From assembly GCA_039881045.1 (NCBI GenBank), contig JAYWVB010000003.1, forward strand, positions 930,001-994,000: a DNA stretch of 64,000 nt, written 5' to 3'. Made by a program: the position numbers and the translations under genes. Origin of the DNA: Chaetomium olivaceum. Taxonomy: Eukaryota > Ascomycota > Sordariomycetes > Sordariales > Chaetomiaceae. The notes beneath the pieces were generated by a model. It was not told the origin of the DNA. It saw only the letters and a list, made by a program, of their open reading frames with translations, and did no database searches. This document shows, piece by piece, positions 1 to 12,345 of the stretch (positions within the stretch are counted from its first letter, which is position 1; every line of letters begins with the position of its first letter).

Positions 1-287
1 ATTCAACGCCGATGAAGCGGGGTTGAGTGTCACCGTCCAACTTGAAGGTGTGGCAACCCCATCGAAACTGGCACATGGCTGGACATTGATGAAACCTCCA
101 TACATAGTCCTTTTTCCCCGATCTTCAGATTTCCAGGAGAGATACGCGCGTCGTAGTAACTTTGTTAGTGACGACGAATTGCATTCACAACCCAGAACAC
201 TAACGACCACTTGCTCGCGCTCAGTCGATCACACATCCAACCCGGCAAGCTGCACATTGCAAGTCGCGAGAAGCAACCACCATCGCT

Positions 288-1052
288 ATGGCCCCGCGCA
301 AAAACCCCTCCTCCTCTACCGGCTGGTCGCACACGCCGTCGACGGCCATACTCCTCTGGATGGGCGTGTCGCTGCCGCTCGTCGCGTGGGACACGGCCTA
401 CATGCTGCTGCGGCCGCACACGATGCCCGGCGGGTCGCTGCACGAGCCGTTGTGGGTGCCTTACGCGCTGTACGGCGAGGTCGACCACATGTACGGCGCC
501 AAGCAGTGGGACGCCCGCAACCCCTTCGCCGCCACCCAGAGCCTGATGAATCTCGCCGAGACGCTGCTGTACCTGGCCTACCTGGGGCTGTGGTATGTCT
601 ACGGCGGGAAGCCGGCCCCCGGGGCACGGCGCGCGGTCGGTGGGCGGGCTGGTGCACTCGCGGTGCTGCTGGGGTTTAGCGCTGCGGTCATGACGGTCAG
701 CAAGACGGTGTTGTATTGTGAGTTTGTCTTTGTTGGTGTGTGACAACGCAGGGTTTGGCTGACCCAGGCCGGGCTATTCACGTAGGGCTGCTCGAATACT
801 GCTCCGGGTTCGACAATATCGGCCAGAACGACGCCTGGACTCTCTTGTTTCTGTGGATCATCCCAAAGTAAGTCCTGAGGTGTTTGTGACTGAAGCTGGT
901 TCATGGCACTTTTTGGTAGGGCCTCAAACTAACATTGTATGTACAGTGGTGCTTGGATCGTTGCCCCTTTGGTTTTCATGGTCTTCGGCATGGGAGAAGA
1001 AATCATCACAGGATTGACGCAAGGAACAAGCTCGGCAAAGAAACAGAACTGA
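288..1052 (+). CDS. EXPERA/emopamil-binding-like multi-pass membrane protein
   Basis: Three exons (288-717, 786-867, 947-1052) join in frame to 205 aa. Both introns start GTGAGT/GTAAGT and end in AG. Four to five hydrophobic segments are visible, near residues 18-36, 88-104, 118-140, 155-170 and 173-190. The conserved-looking features are an HEPLW segment, a DHMYG motif, a NPF...MNLAE segment and a C-terminal NGAWIV segment. This layout resembles fungal EXPERA-fold proteins, the superfamily of the sterol delta8-delta7 isomerase EBP, which act in the ER membrane. The family call is from recognition only. Substrate and enzymatic activity are not shown by the sequence, and a non-catalytic member is equally possible. 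The next gene converges from the opposite strand 200 bp downstream. Confidence 0.65.
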
Positions 1053-1252
1053 GCCCATGTACTATTTCCGTAGGTATTTGTGTACGGCGGCGAGGGGACG
1101 AAATACATTGGGTACCAGGTATCCTACGTGTACGTATCTCTCTCTTTTGGCACGTCACGTCACTCACTCACATTGTCACTTTGCATCTGACAACCGTTCA
1201 AAAACTCCGTACCGAGTATCGCTTTGGTCAATTCCCGAGTCCAGAAACCAGC

Positions 1253-2956
1253 TTATTCCCCGCCTTGAACCCCATCTTTGGCTCCATTCGCGTCGACCCC
1301 CTCGGAGTCCTCACCACTGCCCGTGTCTTGTTCCTCCTCTTCGTCCGCAAACATGTCAATCGCCACCTCCATAGGTGCCCTGACCCAAGGCGCACCCCAG
1401 TTCCCGGCTGGCTCGTTGAAATGGCCCCGGCTGTGAAAAGACGGCGTCACAACGAGGTCCACCGGGTAGCCTTCGTGATCTTTTGGACCGGCGCTGATTC
1501 TGTGCGGTATGACCTCCGGGCGCTTCTTGTAGATGAAGCCGTGTGCTTGGCCCGTTTCCGGGTCGGTGAAGCTGAATTCCCAGTTTCGTTCGTTACAATG
1601 TATGTACCTGCCATCATTTACGTCAGCCACAAGCCCTCCTCGCGGACGCCGTAAAGCCAACATACCAGTCCAGATCGATGGCTGCCTCAGCAAGCTTGGT
1701 GAGGTCCTGATTCAGGGTCCTCCAGGGCTTTCCGTTATTCTTGATTGGCTGAAGCCAGCGGCCGAGCTTCTGGCGGAGAAGTCCAACCACCGATTCGAAG
1801 TTATAACGAAGCTTTGTGCCGCTGCGAGCCGACCTCAGCAGCTCCACCGTCAGGGCGCGCCAGAGCAAGTGCCGGTTCTTGAGACGGTCTGCAACCACCG
1901 TCCGCCAAAAGGGATCCATAAGGCTGGTCTCCTTCTGATCCACTCTCAGGGCATCGGGCATCAAATGGGTGAGAGCTGAGTGGGTGCATCAACACGTTAA
2001 ACACGGACACAGCGGCGAGCGGGAGACGGGAGACGGGAGACGGAAGAAATGTTTGGACTCACGCTCTATCACGCGCCGGAGCTCGTTATACGACGACCAG
2101 TGTGGTTGGTCGCCAGGCCCACCGATGATGTCGTCGACTACGATACGCCATAACCACCCTTGAAAGATAACTAGAACACGTTCGCCCGTCAGCCTCCGCC
2201 TCCAGACAAACCGCATCAAGGACATGTCCTACCTCTCGCTCCGTCCGAAGTCTCCAGGTATTTCTTGGCCTTTGGCACCCAGGACTTGAGCATCTGTTGG
2301 GTTTCCACGTTGAGCGACCCCCATTCCACAGTCTCGGTCATGGACCTGGAAACGTTGGAAATGCAAAGACGCAAAGCATCAAAACTCCCCCCGGCACCAT
2401 CCTGGTTCTCATAACCAAGGAAGCCGGTCAGCATGCCATCGATCTCGGAGTCGAAGCGGATCTGGGTGGTTGTCTTGTTCTGGTCCTCGTCGCGCCCGAG
2501 TTTGTATTCCGATTCATCCAGGGCAATCGGGTTATTGCCGGTAGCGTCGCCGGGGGTGGCGGCATCAGGTGCGTCGGCATCAGGTTGGGAAGAGGACCCT
2601 TCTGTGATCATGTCTTTGTTACCGGTTGTACTAGGTACGGCGGCAGCAGGTGGCGTGATGGCATTAAGTCGAGAGGAGGACCCCTCCGAGATAACGCCCT
2701 CGTCACCGTCGTCTGTGCCGGGCACATCACCAGTAAGAGGAGTGTCCGACTGGCCTAGCCTGGTTGTGACATGCTTTGTCTTCTTTGGGGATAACGGTTT
2801 TTGCCTGGTCGACCGAGTACCATGGCCTTTCTGCTCTACGAAGCTTTTGGGCTTCTTGGGCATTGTCGGCGCTTTTGGGGGGCCGTTGGCGAGACTCGGG
2901 CCGGGGGTCCTGGTGGCCTTGCTGTCCCGAGACTTAGATGGTCGCGGCATGGTCAT
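1253..2956 (-). CDS. Hypothetical basic/Ser-Pro-rich protein (498 aa)
   Basis: Four exons on the minus strand (2956-2233, 2170-2063, 1975-1666, 1607-1253) join in frame to 498 aa. The introns are 62, 87 and 58 bp. I do not recognise a family. Residues 1-100 are rich in K, R, P and S, with several short basic clusters that could be nuclear localisation signals. Residues 100-160 are Ser/Pro/Asp-rich and probably disordered. From about residue 165 the sequence looks folded (Trp-rich, e.g. QGWLWRIVVDD and WRTLNQDL). The C-terminus is acidic (DEEEEQD). An alternative ATG lies two codons downstream (2950). The gene is divergent from the Hsp70-like gene with about 550 bp between start codons. Probably a nuclear protein (inference). 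Confidence 0.7.
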
Positions 2957-3508
2957 GGAGTGTCGGGGAGCGAAGACGTGATCAAAGACGGAAAGCGAAG
3001 ACAGACAGCAGATTCACACGGGCGCCTGCAAGTCAGTAAAAGAGGAGGACAAGGGTCATGGCAGCAATGGGGCGGGGTGTGCCTAAGAAGTAGTCACCCG
3101 TGGACTAAGACAAACAAAGGGGTCGCCATGCCCCAAAGGGTGGCGGCAGCTTGGGCTTTGCTGACCAATGGCAGGAGTCCCTTTTTAGTCAAAGCAAACG
3201 AAAGTGACCAGCACAGCTCTGGTAGCTTCTGTTGTTTTTTTTCGGCGCTTCCCGCCGCTCGTGCCGTCTTTTTAGATCCGGGACCGGAGTCTCGGTGGAG
3301 AGGGACCGGCCGTCTGCATAGGTATCTATCAAGGAATGAGGTGAATCGGTTTTTTGGTTGGATGGGTTAAGTCCCAAAGCAGCGCCCCTGTTCCAAAGCA
3401 AGAAGTGCTCCGGTAGGAAGCACGGCATGCTTTTTCACCCTCCGCCTCTCTAACTCCATCTCTGTTTTCTGTCGCCGACACTCTCTACAACCGACATACC
3501 AGTACATC
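2957..3508. promoter_or_regulatory. Divergent intergenic region
   Basis: This 552-bp gap separates the start codons of two divergent genes and must hold both promoters. The 80 bp before the Hsp70-like start is pyrimidine-rich on the plus strand, as is common in fungal leaders. I see no TATA box or heat-shock-element array I would defend. Confidence 0.4.
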
Positions 3509-5913
3509 ATGACGACGGGCTCGATTTTCTTTCAACTCCCAGCAGACCAGGGCGGGTTGCGGCTTGCAATCGGCATAGACTTTGGCGCGACGTGAGCCCG
3601 CCTCTTGCTCTTTCTCTCAATTACTTGGGCTTCTGGCTCTAGTTTACTGACTTACTTTGACTGAGGCAGATCCACAGGGGCATACGTCAAGTTTGGCGGG
3701 TCAGCCTCTCACAGGCCCGACATGATCATTGGCAACTGGCCCGGGCACGTTGGCGGCCGGTTGATGGGCGAGTACCACAAGATACCCACACAGCTCGCCA
3801 CGGACGGGCTAGACAACAATGCCGGCCGGCCAGTTCGTTGGGGACTCCTGGTATCCGACGACGAGCCATCATTCCGATGGTTCAAGCTGGGACTTGTACA
3901 CCAGGATGACTATCTCGAAGATGATTTGGGCGAGCTACACGACGATGTACACAACTCGGATGAATTGAAGAAGGCCGTGGCCTTGCGTGAAAGGTACCGC
4001 GCTTCAGCGGTGTTTCTGACTACCGCTTATCTGAAAGCCATTTGGAACCATGTCCTCAAGGAGGTCGCTTCTCGGCTCAAGATTCCAGAGGACCAGGTCA
4101 GGCAGTCAGAACTGCACGTTGCCATTGGTACCCCTGCCAACTCAAAATCCGGGACGGTGAACCTCCTTCGACGCGCGGCGAAGAAGGCCGGCATCCCCGG
4201 CCATCGTCATCCACGGTCAAAGCTCTATGTCTGCGCCGAGCCGGAGGCGGCTGCCATCGCTCTCGTAGAGCATCGCCAAATCTCGCAGGACCTTACGGTA
4301 CGCTGGTCTACTTCCCTACCTTGACTTTCACCCTCAACATGAGGCATTAGCTGACCTACTGGGCTAGAGTGGTGACATCATCACCGTTTGCGACTGTGGT
4401 GGTGGGACCATGGTAAGTCGTTCTCCTTTGCATCTTTCCATCACGCCGCCACCATTTCCCGCTGCTCGCGAGCCACAGCCACGCAGTTCTCGATTTGCTA
4501 GTTTTCCACTCCCCCCTTCTAACTGACCCTTTTGTCCGCTCACAGGATGCCGCCTCGTTTGAGGTCACATCAACACAGCCCTTTGAGTTGGTGGAATGCG
4601 TGTCGGGAAAGGCGCGCTTCGGTGGGCCTGTCGTGCTGGATGGCATCTTCAAGACTAGCCTTCAAGAACGGTTAACGCAGGCGGCAGCTAAAACCAGCTC
4701 AGTCACCGCGGTCGACATTCGGCATCTTTACTCCGAGCTGTGGGAATTTCGCATCAAACCATACTTTGACGGATCTGATGAACCTTCCGAGTGGGTAGAA
4801 CCGGTCCCTTCTCATTTGGCGGTCCGGCGGGGAAACCGGCCTCACCTCCGCTCTGGTGACAAGCCTGAAGCTGTCGGATTTACGCGGTAATGCCTTTTCT
4901 GTTTACCAATTCCATGGATTGCGCACCAGACTGAGGGCTGACGAATCCCGCAGAGACGAGTTGATGGCATACCTTGACCCGACAACGAACAAAGCCATGG
5001 GCCTGATTCGGCATCAAGTGAAAGCTGTGTTGCACCGCTGCAACAAGTTGCCCAAGGTATGTACAGGAGTAGTACAGCTGTGGAATGACAAGGCATCTGA
5101 CCGCTTTGTGCTCCCGAACAGTCCGTGATAATCTGCGGCGGCTTCGGTGAGAATCTGTACCTGAAGGCCAAGTTAGAGGAGGAAATCCAACGCTTGAACA
5201 GCGACCCGGGGTTCGAGATGGACAGGCCGATGGACCTCGAGTTCGCCTCATCGATGTACAGGTGAGTGCATCCTTCGACGTGGTACGCACACCCGACCGC
5301 ACCGGTGAGTTACCTAACAGATTGAAAGCCGAATGGTCGTCTCAATGGGCTGTGCCACACACGCGTTCAACAAGGGAGATTGCCAGGGGTCGATCCAACC
5401 CACCCAGCCCTCCGTCTACGTCGCTTCCCGAATTGCTCAACTCAGTTACGGCATTGTCTCTGGCAGGACTCCCTCGCCCCGTCAGCTCATCACTCAGGTG
5501 AGTCCACGCACAATAGCCTCCCAGCTGGCATCGCCTTCCGAACAAGCTCGTGCCTTTTGCTAACCGGTCCGCCGCAGGGAACCAGCTTATCCCTAATCAA
5601 TCCACAGCGCCACATTCTGCAAGACGTCGACTTCGCTCTTCAGGGGGATGGCGGGGTCGCCGTCCATATCTACGAGGCGAATGACGTTACCATTAAGACA
5701 GATACCATGGTCAAGATATGCAGCCTGACATGGAACGCCCACGGTACGGCTCGCATCGCGGCGGCACTACAAGGCGCTATCCCCATCGAGCTTGCCGTGG
5801 ACTGCGCAGGCAAAAACGTCCATTTCACGGTGTACATCGACGGGATCCTGCAGTCACCCGGGGCGGAGGAGACGGGGTTTGACGTCGAGTTCGACATGGC
5901 GGAAGCGCCATAG
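3509..5913 (+). CDS. Hsp70-like ATPase (fungal divergent actin/Hsp70 superfamily)
   Basis: Eight exons (3509-3591, 3670-4297, 4368-4412, 4546-4886, 4954-5056, 5122-5261, 5329-5497, 5578-5913) give 614 aa, all junctions in frame. The phosphate-1 motif IGIDFGATSTG is split by intron 1. The phosphate-2 motif VCDCGGGTM forms its own 45-bp exon. A later adenosine-type motif reads VIICGGFGENLYL. These are the nucleotide-binding signatures of the actin/Hsp70 superfamily. There is no recognisable Hsp70 substrate-binding domain. The last 130 residues are a divergent beta-rich tail without an EEVD end. Such short Hsp70-like proteins are numerous in filamentous fungi, and their clients are unknown. The first ATG at 3509 is used because the phosphate-1 motif follows within 20 residues. 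Cytosolic location is inferred from the lack of targeting signals. Confidence 0.85.
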
Positions 5914-6350
5914 TTGTTGTCAAGTGGGTGATGAATACGTGGCTGAGGTATGTACCTGAGGGAGATCTGGAATAAAAAAAAAAACGGAGGAGGCAAGGGT
6001 CGAGCGTGGTCACGGGTAGCAAAACGGAGTTTGGGGATGATGGGATCGGGGTATTGGGGAGTTTGGCGCCTGGGCGGAATTCCCAAGCATTAGATGATGA
6101 CATAGCGAAACAACATGACACGACTGTCCCACGCCTTGCCCTTGCTGAGTGGGATAACTCGCAACATTGTCTCGAGTCTGCTCAATCTGGCAGACCGTGA
6201 AGCAGGCAGGCCCCGGGGGTTAGGGTCGATAAAGTAGGTGGCAGTTAGTGATTAGTGAAAGAGCGCGTCAAATAATACTTGGCGCGTTCAAGCTCGCACG
6301 CTCTTGACCACCGTCCTCGTTTTCACACAACCCCACAATGTAGCGTCGCG
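5914..6350. other. Intergenic, no gene seen
   Basis: This 437-bp gap lies between two plus-strand genes. A 12-base A run at about 5972-5983 sits in the probable 3' UTR/polyadenylation zone of the Hsp70-like gene. Nothing else is recognised. Confidence 0.4.
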
Positions 6351-8200
6351 ATGGCCGCGCTGACTCCATACACGTATATCCAATGCCCGTGCTCGGACTT
6401 CTCGACGCTCGGCCGGCCATCAGACCCCAACTCGCCGACGGGCACCGAAGCCGATGATGACGACGACCGCACCTTTGACCCCCGTGCCCCGCGCGCAAAT
6501 TACAGCCTCTACCCACTCGAGTACCTGCTGTATTGCGAAGACTGCCATCAGATTCGATGTCCTCGCTGCATCGCCGAGGAGATCGTGACATACTACTGCC
6601 CGAACTGCTTGTTTGAGGTGCCGAGCAGCAACCTTAAGAGCGAGGGGAACAGGTCGGTTCTATTTTCCCTTTCACCATTCGCCTGCTGACTGACGCGCCG
6701 CCTTTCAGATGCACCCGCAGCTGTTTTCAATGTCCAGTATGCATCGGCCCACTCGCCGTGACGAGCGTCGAGACGAAGCCCGACCCGAGCCTGCTGGCCG
6801 CCCCAGACAACGCCGGCGCACCACACAACGGCCCGTACGCCCTGACCTGCTCCTACTGCGCCTGGAGCTCGGCCGAGGTCGGTATTCAGTTTGAGAAGCC
6901 GAACAGCATACACGCCCAGCTGGCAAAGCTGCGGAACGGGGGTGCGACAAGGTTGACGGCTAAGGAGCGGAAGGAACGGCGTAAGGATCCGTCATTCCGC
7001 TCCCAGCCGACAACGGAGGGCCAAGGTCCACCGGACGAGACGGAGGATCTAGACCTCGAGACCCAGTTTGCCAACCTAAAAGCCTTTCACCAGGGCCAGC
7101 TCGCGGATCCAAACACGGCCGACACCGGGCTCAGCGCCCTGGGCGACCTCGGCTTTTCCTCGCCCACCTCGCTCTCGCGCATCATGAGCATCTACACGGG
7201 CGGCAGTTTGCAGGATAAGAAGGCCAAGTCGCGGCTTGGTGCCATGCGAGAAGCACTAGATACCAATGAGGGTCTGCAGTTGGCCAAGCTCGACGAGTCG
7301 GCCGCCATCGAAGCGCTGCGATCCGAAGGCCACGGCAGCACCGCGTCGGCCACCCAGCTCGCCGACCAGCCTCCGAATCTCGGCGAAGAGCACCTCCACG
7401 GTCGCAGCCGCTTTACCTCGGAGCTCCGCCCGATCCCCTATCTCCTGCGCTCCAAGCGCTCCAAGCGCTGCCCCGTCTGCCGCCACATCATCAGCAAACC
7501 CGAGGCCAAGATCCAGACCACGCGTTTCCGCATCCGCCTAGTCGCCGGCAGCTACATCCCCAGCATCGTCATCCGGCCCCTAGCCCTCTCCGGTGGCAGC
7601 GGCACCTCTGCCTCCGGGCCCGCCGTCCCGGGCGCTCTGCTTGAGCCGCTGCGCCCAGCGCACTACCTGCTGACCTTCAAGAACCCCATCTTCGAGACCA
7701 TCAAGGTCACGCTGGGCGCCCCAGCCAAGACCCCCGGCCGCCTCGCCAGCAAGGTGACGGTGCTGTGCCCGGACTTTGAGATCGACGCCAACACGGACGT
7801 GTGGGACGAGGCGCTCAACCAGGGCGGCGGCGGCGCCGGTGGTGGTGCTGGGGAGCGGGACAAGCGGCGCCGACGGGGCGAGGACGGGGCTGGCGGCAGC
7901 CAGAGCAACATCAACCACCAGAACCAGCTGGAGGTGGGCAAGATCTGGGAGCGCGGCCGGAACTGGGTCAGCATCGTCGTCGAGGTCGTGCCGGCGTCGC
8001 TGCGCCTCGAAGAAGGCGACGCGCCGCTGGGCGAGGACGAGGATGTGCTCGAGATACCCATGTTTGTGCGCGTCGAGTGGGAGGGCGAGGCCGGTGGGGA
8101 CGAGGTTGGGTCTGTGGCTACGCGGGATAGGGAGGCCAGGGAGAAGCGCGAGCTGGCTTACTGGTGTGTGCTGGGGCTGGGGAGGATCAGGCCGTCGTAG
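6351..8200 (+). CDS. ro-2: Dynactin subunit p62 (DCTN4 / RO-2 homologue)
   Basis: Two exons (6351-6652, 6709-8200) give 597 aa. The N-terminus carries paired-cysteine zinc motifs: CPC at residues 13-15, then YCEDCHQIRCPRC, YYCPNC, CFQCPVC and CSYCAW within the first 170 residues. A later CPVCRHII motif lies near residue 350. This cysteine-rich head followed by a long beta-rich tail is the signature of dynactin p62. In Neurospora this subunit is RO-2, needed for dynein-driven nuclear movement along microtubules, and it caps the pointed end of the Arp1 filament (family knowledge). The ATG at 6351 is chosen because the upstream in-frame codon is only a TTG. A Gly-rich stretch near residues 465-475 (GGGGAGGGAG) is an unusual insert. 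The ADH gene converges 194 bp downstream. Confidence 0.9.
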
Positions 8201-8393
8201 GGGGTGGAGTTGGGATGAGATGCTTGCTACAGTACCTACGTCCGGCTAGAGAGGAATTGAGATACCCCCAAGAAATACCTATGTTTGCATCGCATGTTCT
8301 CGCATCTCCTGGTATGCTCCGTTGCGGATTGTTTTCTTTTTCTCTTTGATACAATATTTACAACACCCACCAACCCCCAGCATCTACCGCTCA

Positions 8394-9623
8394 TCAGGCC
8401 CCAAACTGCTCCTGGTAGTTGGTCAAGCAGAACCGGTACTTGACGTCGTTCTCGTGCAGCCGCTGCATGACGTCGGCCAGGTTTTTCTCGTTGATAGGCA
8501 CCTCCTCCACCCACGTGTTGATACCCTTGTCGGCCGCGAGCTGCAGCATCTCGAGCGTCTCCTTGCGGCTACCAAGATGCGAGCTGCCGAAGAAGCAGCC
8601 GTTGCTCAGGAAGGTCTGGTTGCGGATCTTGATGCCGTCGTCCTCGGGCAGGCCCACGCTGACCCACTTGGCGTGCACGTCGAGCAGGCTCAGGTAGGCG
8701 TCGAGGTCGAAGCCGTCGAAGCTGTTGGCCGTGTTGACGATCAGGTCGAACGTCATGGCGTGGGGGACGTTCCAGTCCTTGTCCGCCGTCGCCAGGAAGC
8801 CGTCCGCCCCGAGCTTGCGCGCGTCCTCCTCCTTGGCGTGCGTCCGGCTGATCGCCCACACCTCGGCCCCGAGCGCCTTTGCGAAGAGCACACCCAAGTG
8901 CCCGATGCCGCCCAGCCCCACGATGCCCACCTTCTTTCCGGGCCCGCACCCGTTCCGCACTAGGGGCGAGTAGGCCGTCAGTCCGGCGCAGAGCATGGGC
9001 GCCGCCACCGTGCTCGAGAGGCCGTCGGGGATGGGGAAGACCCTGGTGGTACGGTTAGGTTAGCAACACATTCTGGGGAAGAGAGGGGGAGGTCGGCGAG
9101 GTCGGAGAGGAAGCAAAGTGGCGGACGAACCAGTGCTGGTGTGTCCGCACGTGCGAGGAGTAGCCGCCCTGCGAGACGATGCCCGTGTCCGGCCACACGG
9201 CGCCGTAGGTGTCGAGCTGCTTTGTGCAGTACGTCTCGTTGTCGTTCTTGCACTGGCGGCAGTCGAGGCACGAGTAGCTTTGCGCGCCCACGCCCACGCG
9301 CTGTCCTTCCTTGATCAGCGTCACCTTGGGTCCCACCCGGACCGCCGTCCCCACGATCTCTGCGCTGTGTCAGTGGCCGAACTACTGGTGGTCGTGAGAA
9401 AGAAGAGCCGAGTCCTACCATGCCCGACAGCCAAGGGGAACTTTTGCTCGCCCCAACCGCCGCTAATGGTGTGGAGGTCGCTGGCGCAGACGCCGCAGCA
9501 CTCGATCTTGACGTCGACGTCGTAGTCGCCAAACGGCTTCGCCTGGAACTCATTCTTTTTGAATTCCAGCCAGGTGTCCGGCCCGTTGACCTGGAATCCG
9601 GTGAACTTCTCAGGGTACGGCAT
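8394..9623 (-). CDS. Zinc-dependent NADP(H) alcohol dehydrogenase (ADH6/cinnamyl-ADH type)
   Basis: Three exons (9623-9419, 9359-9131, 9042-8394) give 360 aa, the usual length of the ADH6/7 family. The catalytic zinc site is seen as CGVCASDLH and GHGxE; the intron cuts between the H-G and the E. The structural-zinc cysteines lie in a SCLDCRQCKNDNETYC block. The Rossmann motif is GLGGIGHLG. Members reduce aldehydes such as cinnamaldehyde, furfural and branched-chain aldehydes using NADPH in the cytosol (family knowledge). The donor of intron 2 is GTTCGT, which is non-consensus. I use it because it alone restores the frame and gives the conserved W-V-F-P-I-P-D-G-L. The exact aldehyde substrate cannot be read from the sequence. 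Confidence 0.92.
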
Positions 9624-10593
9624 GGTGATTCGACTGGTGATGTCGCAAGTATCAACGGTGATGGAGTCTTCGAGTTCAACCAGCAGCAGCGGGATGAGAG
9701 CAAGAAGAGTATGACAGATTCACTTCGGGTTAAACAAGAGCTGGACCCCGCGCTTTAAGAAGTCCCGTTCAAGATTCCAGCGAGGAGGGGCACCCCACGT
9801 CCCCCACTCGAGGTTGGGGCATCGTGATATTATCCAGGAATCGTTCAACGGCCTAATTGGGTGAATGGCCACAGCTGGGGCTCTCGCTTTGGGAACCCGC
9901 CTCCCACCAGGACGGCGATGCTGATGTCCTCCGCTAACCCCGCTGTACCCCGCCATGCATCAGGGGCGAACAGCGTGCGGGACCGGGCGAACTCTGGAGA
10001 TAGCTCGTGCCGGGTTTGGGCCGGGTTTGGGCCGGGTTTTCCCACAAATCAGAGCGCCTGCCGTCCGTCATCCCTGGGCCGCGGGAAACTCGGCATTGGC
10101 GGGTCGTGGAAGGGCACGGTGTGGAGGTCAAAGGTGAGTGCCCGCAGGTGTCAACTTCAGAGTCAAGTGCACGGTGAAGCGGGTGGGATATGCTTGCTTG
10201 AAGGTTGCGTCGGGAAGAGGCGGGTGCTTGTGCAGATCCCGGTTATGCTCTGGATAAGTGGGTTCTAGCTGGAGAGGGACTTGACAAGCAAGAGGGAGGC
10301 CATTACAGAGTACTTCAAATGTTTTTACCCGCTAACGCCGGCATCGGTTTTTCTCGAGAGGACGTCGCCTCTCGATGGCAGTTCTGGAATGCCCCACCCT
10401 CCAGGCGCCTGCGCTACTACTGGTGAGGACACGAGCTCAAGACAGCAAGGCGCTCATTCCACAGCGACAGGCTTATCATGATAACGATACCGAGGGGGAG
10501 AGCCGCGGAGCCTATACCCGCGGCGGCGGGCAGTCAGGTGAAGACGTGCAGATAACTGCCCGGCTCTTCCACGCCCAGACGCAAATCCGCTAC
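9624..10593. other. Intergenic, upstream of ADH; short GC repeats
   Basis: No gene is supported in this 970-bp gap between two minus-strand genes. It should contain the ADH promoter. Around 10010-10045 there are three consecutive copies of an 11-base unit (GGGCCGGGTTT-like). Short ORFs here have no recognisable content. Confidence 0.4.
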
Positions 10594-11082
10594 TCAAGCT
10601 GCTTTGACGAGCTTGCCCTTGCCGGCAAAACCGATCCCGGTCAGAAACGCAATCCGCATCGAGGCCCCAAGATAGACGAAGCCAATATTCCCCCAGTCAA
10701 TGGCGTTCCACTCCAAGACGCTCCAGTAGATCTGAGGACCTAGAACGCTGACCGTGTAGAGGTGACCCAGGTCCGCGACGAGCAAGCAGAAAAGCACGGC
10801 CTTCCAGACGCGGAGGTCAGAGGTGGACCGTAGCACAATGGCCTCGCTGAGGGCAAACGCAAAGTAGAGGTTGGCCAGCTGCGACATGGCGATGGAGGTG
10901 CCCAGGGGAATGGACGACGGCGCGGAGACGGCATGAGTGAGATCGAGGTAGGTCCGCTGATCGAAGAAAGCGTAGTAGGCGCCAGCGAGGGTCGCAATGG
11001 GTTCAATAAGCAGGAAGAACAAGCGATATAGCAGGGGCAATGTGAAGCCGGCCGTTCCGGTTGCTGGAGTTGAGGAGGCCAT
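10594..11082 (-). CDS. Small four-helix integral membrane protein (DUF7704-like)
   Basis: A single exon encodes 162 aa. Four hydrophobic helices are visible: residues ~12-35 (LPLLYRLFFLLIEPIATLAG), ~60-80, ~90-112 and ~128-150. The N-terminal LYRLFFLLIEP segment followed by a YYAFFDQRTYL motif is typical of a fungal family of unknown function that I recall as DUF7704. The frame stays open further upstream, but the ATG at 11082 begins the conserved part. No catalytic residues are obvious. The gene is divergent from the eS7 ribosomal gene, and the two share a 305-bp promoter region. Confidence 0.75.
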   Translation of the reverse strand: MASSTPATGTAGFTLPLLYRLFFLLIEPIATLAGAYYAFFDQRTYLDLTHAVSAPSSIPLGTSIAMSQLANLYFAFALSEAIVLRSTSDLRVWKAVLFCLLVADLGHLYTVSVLGPQIYWSVLEWNAIDWGNIGFVYLGASMRIAFLTGIGFAGKGKLVKAA

Positions 11083-11387
11083 CTCGTGTTTAGTTGTCGC
11101 CGTTTTGGGTTGAATGGGAATGGAACAGACGAACTCGTCTTCGCGACGCGTTCCCCGGAAAGGGAGTGCAAGGTTCTGGTCCGTGCAGAGAGGCCCCTGA
11201 CGTGCAGGGTTGCAGTTGCCCCGCATCTCGCCGGTCCACACCGCCTGCGCACCTGACTTGGGCCCACCAAAACTTTGAGGGCTGCAAACCCTAACCGCCC
11301 AATTCAACTGGACGACTTTCGTGCAGCTCTTCCCAATTCTCGGAATCGCCTCGAAGTCAACCATCGGTACCGTCGACAACCGCCAAC
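11083..11387. promoter_or_regulatory. Divergent promoter region upstream of eS7
   Basis: This 305-bp gap lies between the DUF7704-like gene and the ribosomal protein gene. A highly expressed ribosomal promoter must lie here. I see no TATA box. Confidence 0.4.
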
Positions 11388-12345
11388 ATGAGCTCGCCGT
11401 CCCTGAACAAGATCGCGGCTAACAGCCCGAGCCGTCAGAACCCCTCGGAGCTCGAGCAGGGCATCGCCACCGCTCTGTACGATCTCGAGACCAACACTGC
11501 CGACCTCAAGGTCGCCCTCCGCCCTCTGCAGTTCGTCTCGGCCCGTGAGGTGAGAACCCGCCCGTGAAGCACCCGCATCTGCGACATCCGAACCACGCCC
11601 GGGTCCTGTTCCACCGACTGGCGAGCGATTGAGACATCGCCGCGCGTCGGGCGTCGTCGCATTGGAAGATTGATCACAAATGGGAAGGCGGGCAGGCGGG
11701 CGGTGGCCTCGGGCGCCGACCCGTCTTGCTCGGCGGCCATAACATCAAAAAACCATACAGCACGCGGAATAGGACGGGAGCGGTCCATGGAATGCAGTGC
11801 CATCCTGGAGCTCGCATGCTGACTTGGATCTGGAATAGATCGAAGTTGGCCACGGCAAGAAGGCTATTGTCATCTTTGTCCCCGTCCCTTCGCTGCAAGG
11901 CTTCCACCGTGTCCAGCAGCGGTAAGTCCATTTCTCTTGCCTGTCCCGTGAGCGAGAGCCGATACTGATGATGTGCAGCCTCACCCGTGAGCTCGAGAAG
12001 AAGTTCTCGGACCGCCATGTCCTGATCCTCGCCTCGCGCCGCATTCTGCCGCGCCCCAAGCGCTCCAGCCGCTCGCGCAACACCCTCAAGCAGAAGCGTC
12101 CCCGTTCGCGCACCCTTACCGCGGTGCACGACGCCATCCTGACCGATCTCGTCTTCCCCGTCGAGATCGTCGGCAAGCGCCTCCGCACCAAGGAGGACGG
12201 CTCCAAGACCCTCAAGGTCATCCTTGACGAGAAGGAGCGTGGCGGTGTCGACTACAGGCTCGACACCTACTCGGAGGTCTACCGCCGTCTCACCGGCCGT
12301 GGTGTCATCTTCGAGTTCCCCCAGACCAGCGCCGCCGACTACTAG
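11388..12345 (+). CDS. rps7: 40S ribosomal protein S7 (eS7)
   Basis: Three exons (11388-11549, 11839-11921, 11979-12345) give 203 aa, the normal eS7 length. Diagnostic segments are EIEVGHGKKAIVIFVPVP across intron 1, TRELEKKFSDRHV, RRILPRPKRS and the C-terminal RLTGRGVIFEFP. eS7 sits on the solvent side of the small subunit and is needed for 18S maturation (family knowledge). Intron 1 is 289 bp, about four times longer than other introns here. Long first introns are common in fungal ribosomal genes and may carry regulatory elements. Codons are strongly C-ending (CTC, AAG, GTC), matching high expression. Confidence 0.95.

Noticed and set aside
23..679. 218-codon plus-strand frame at the window start
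   Set aside because: It is an out-of-frame shadow of the EXPERA-like gene and is arginine-rich in the GC-rich part, typical of shadow frames.
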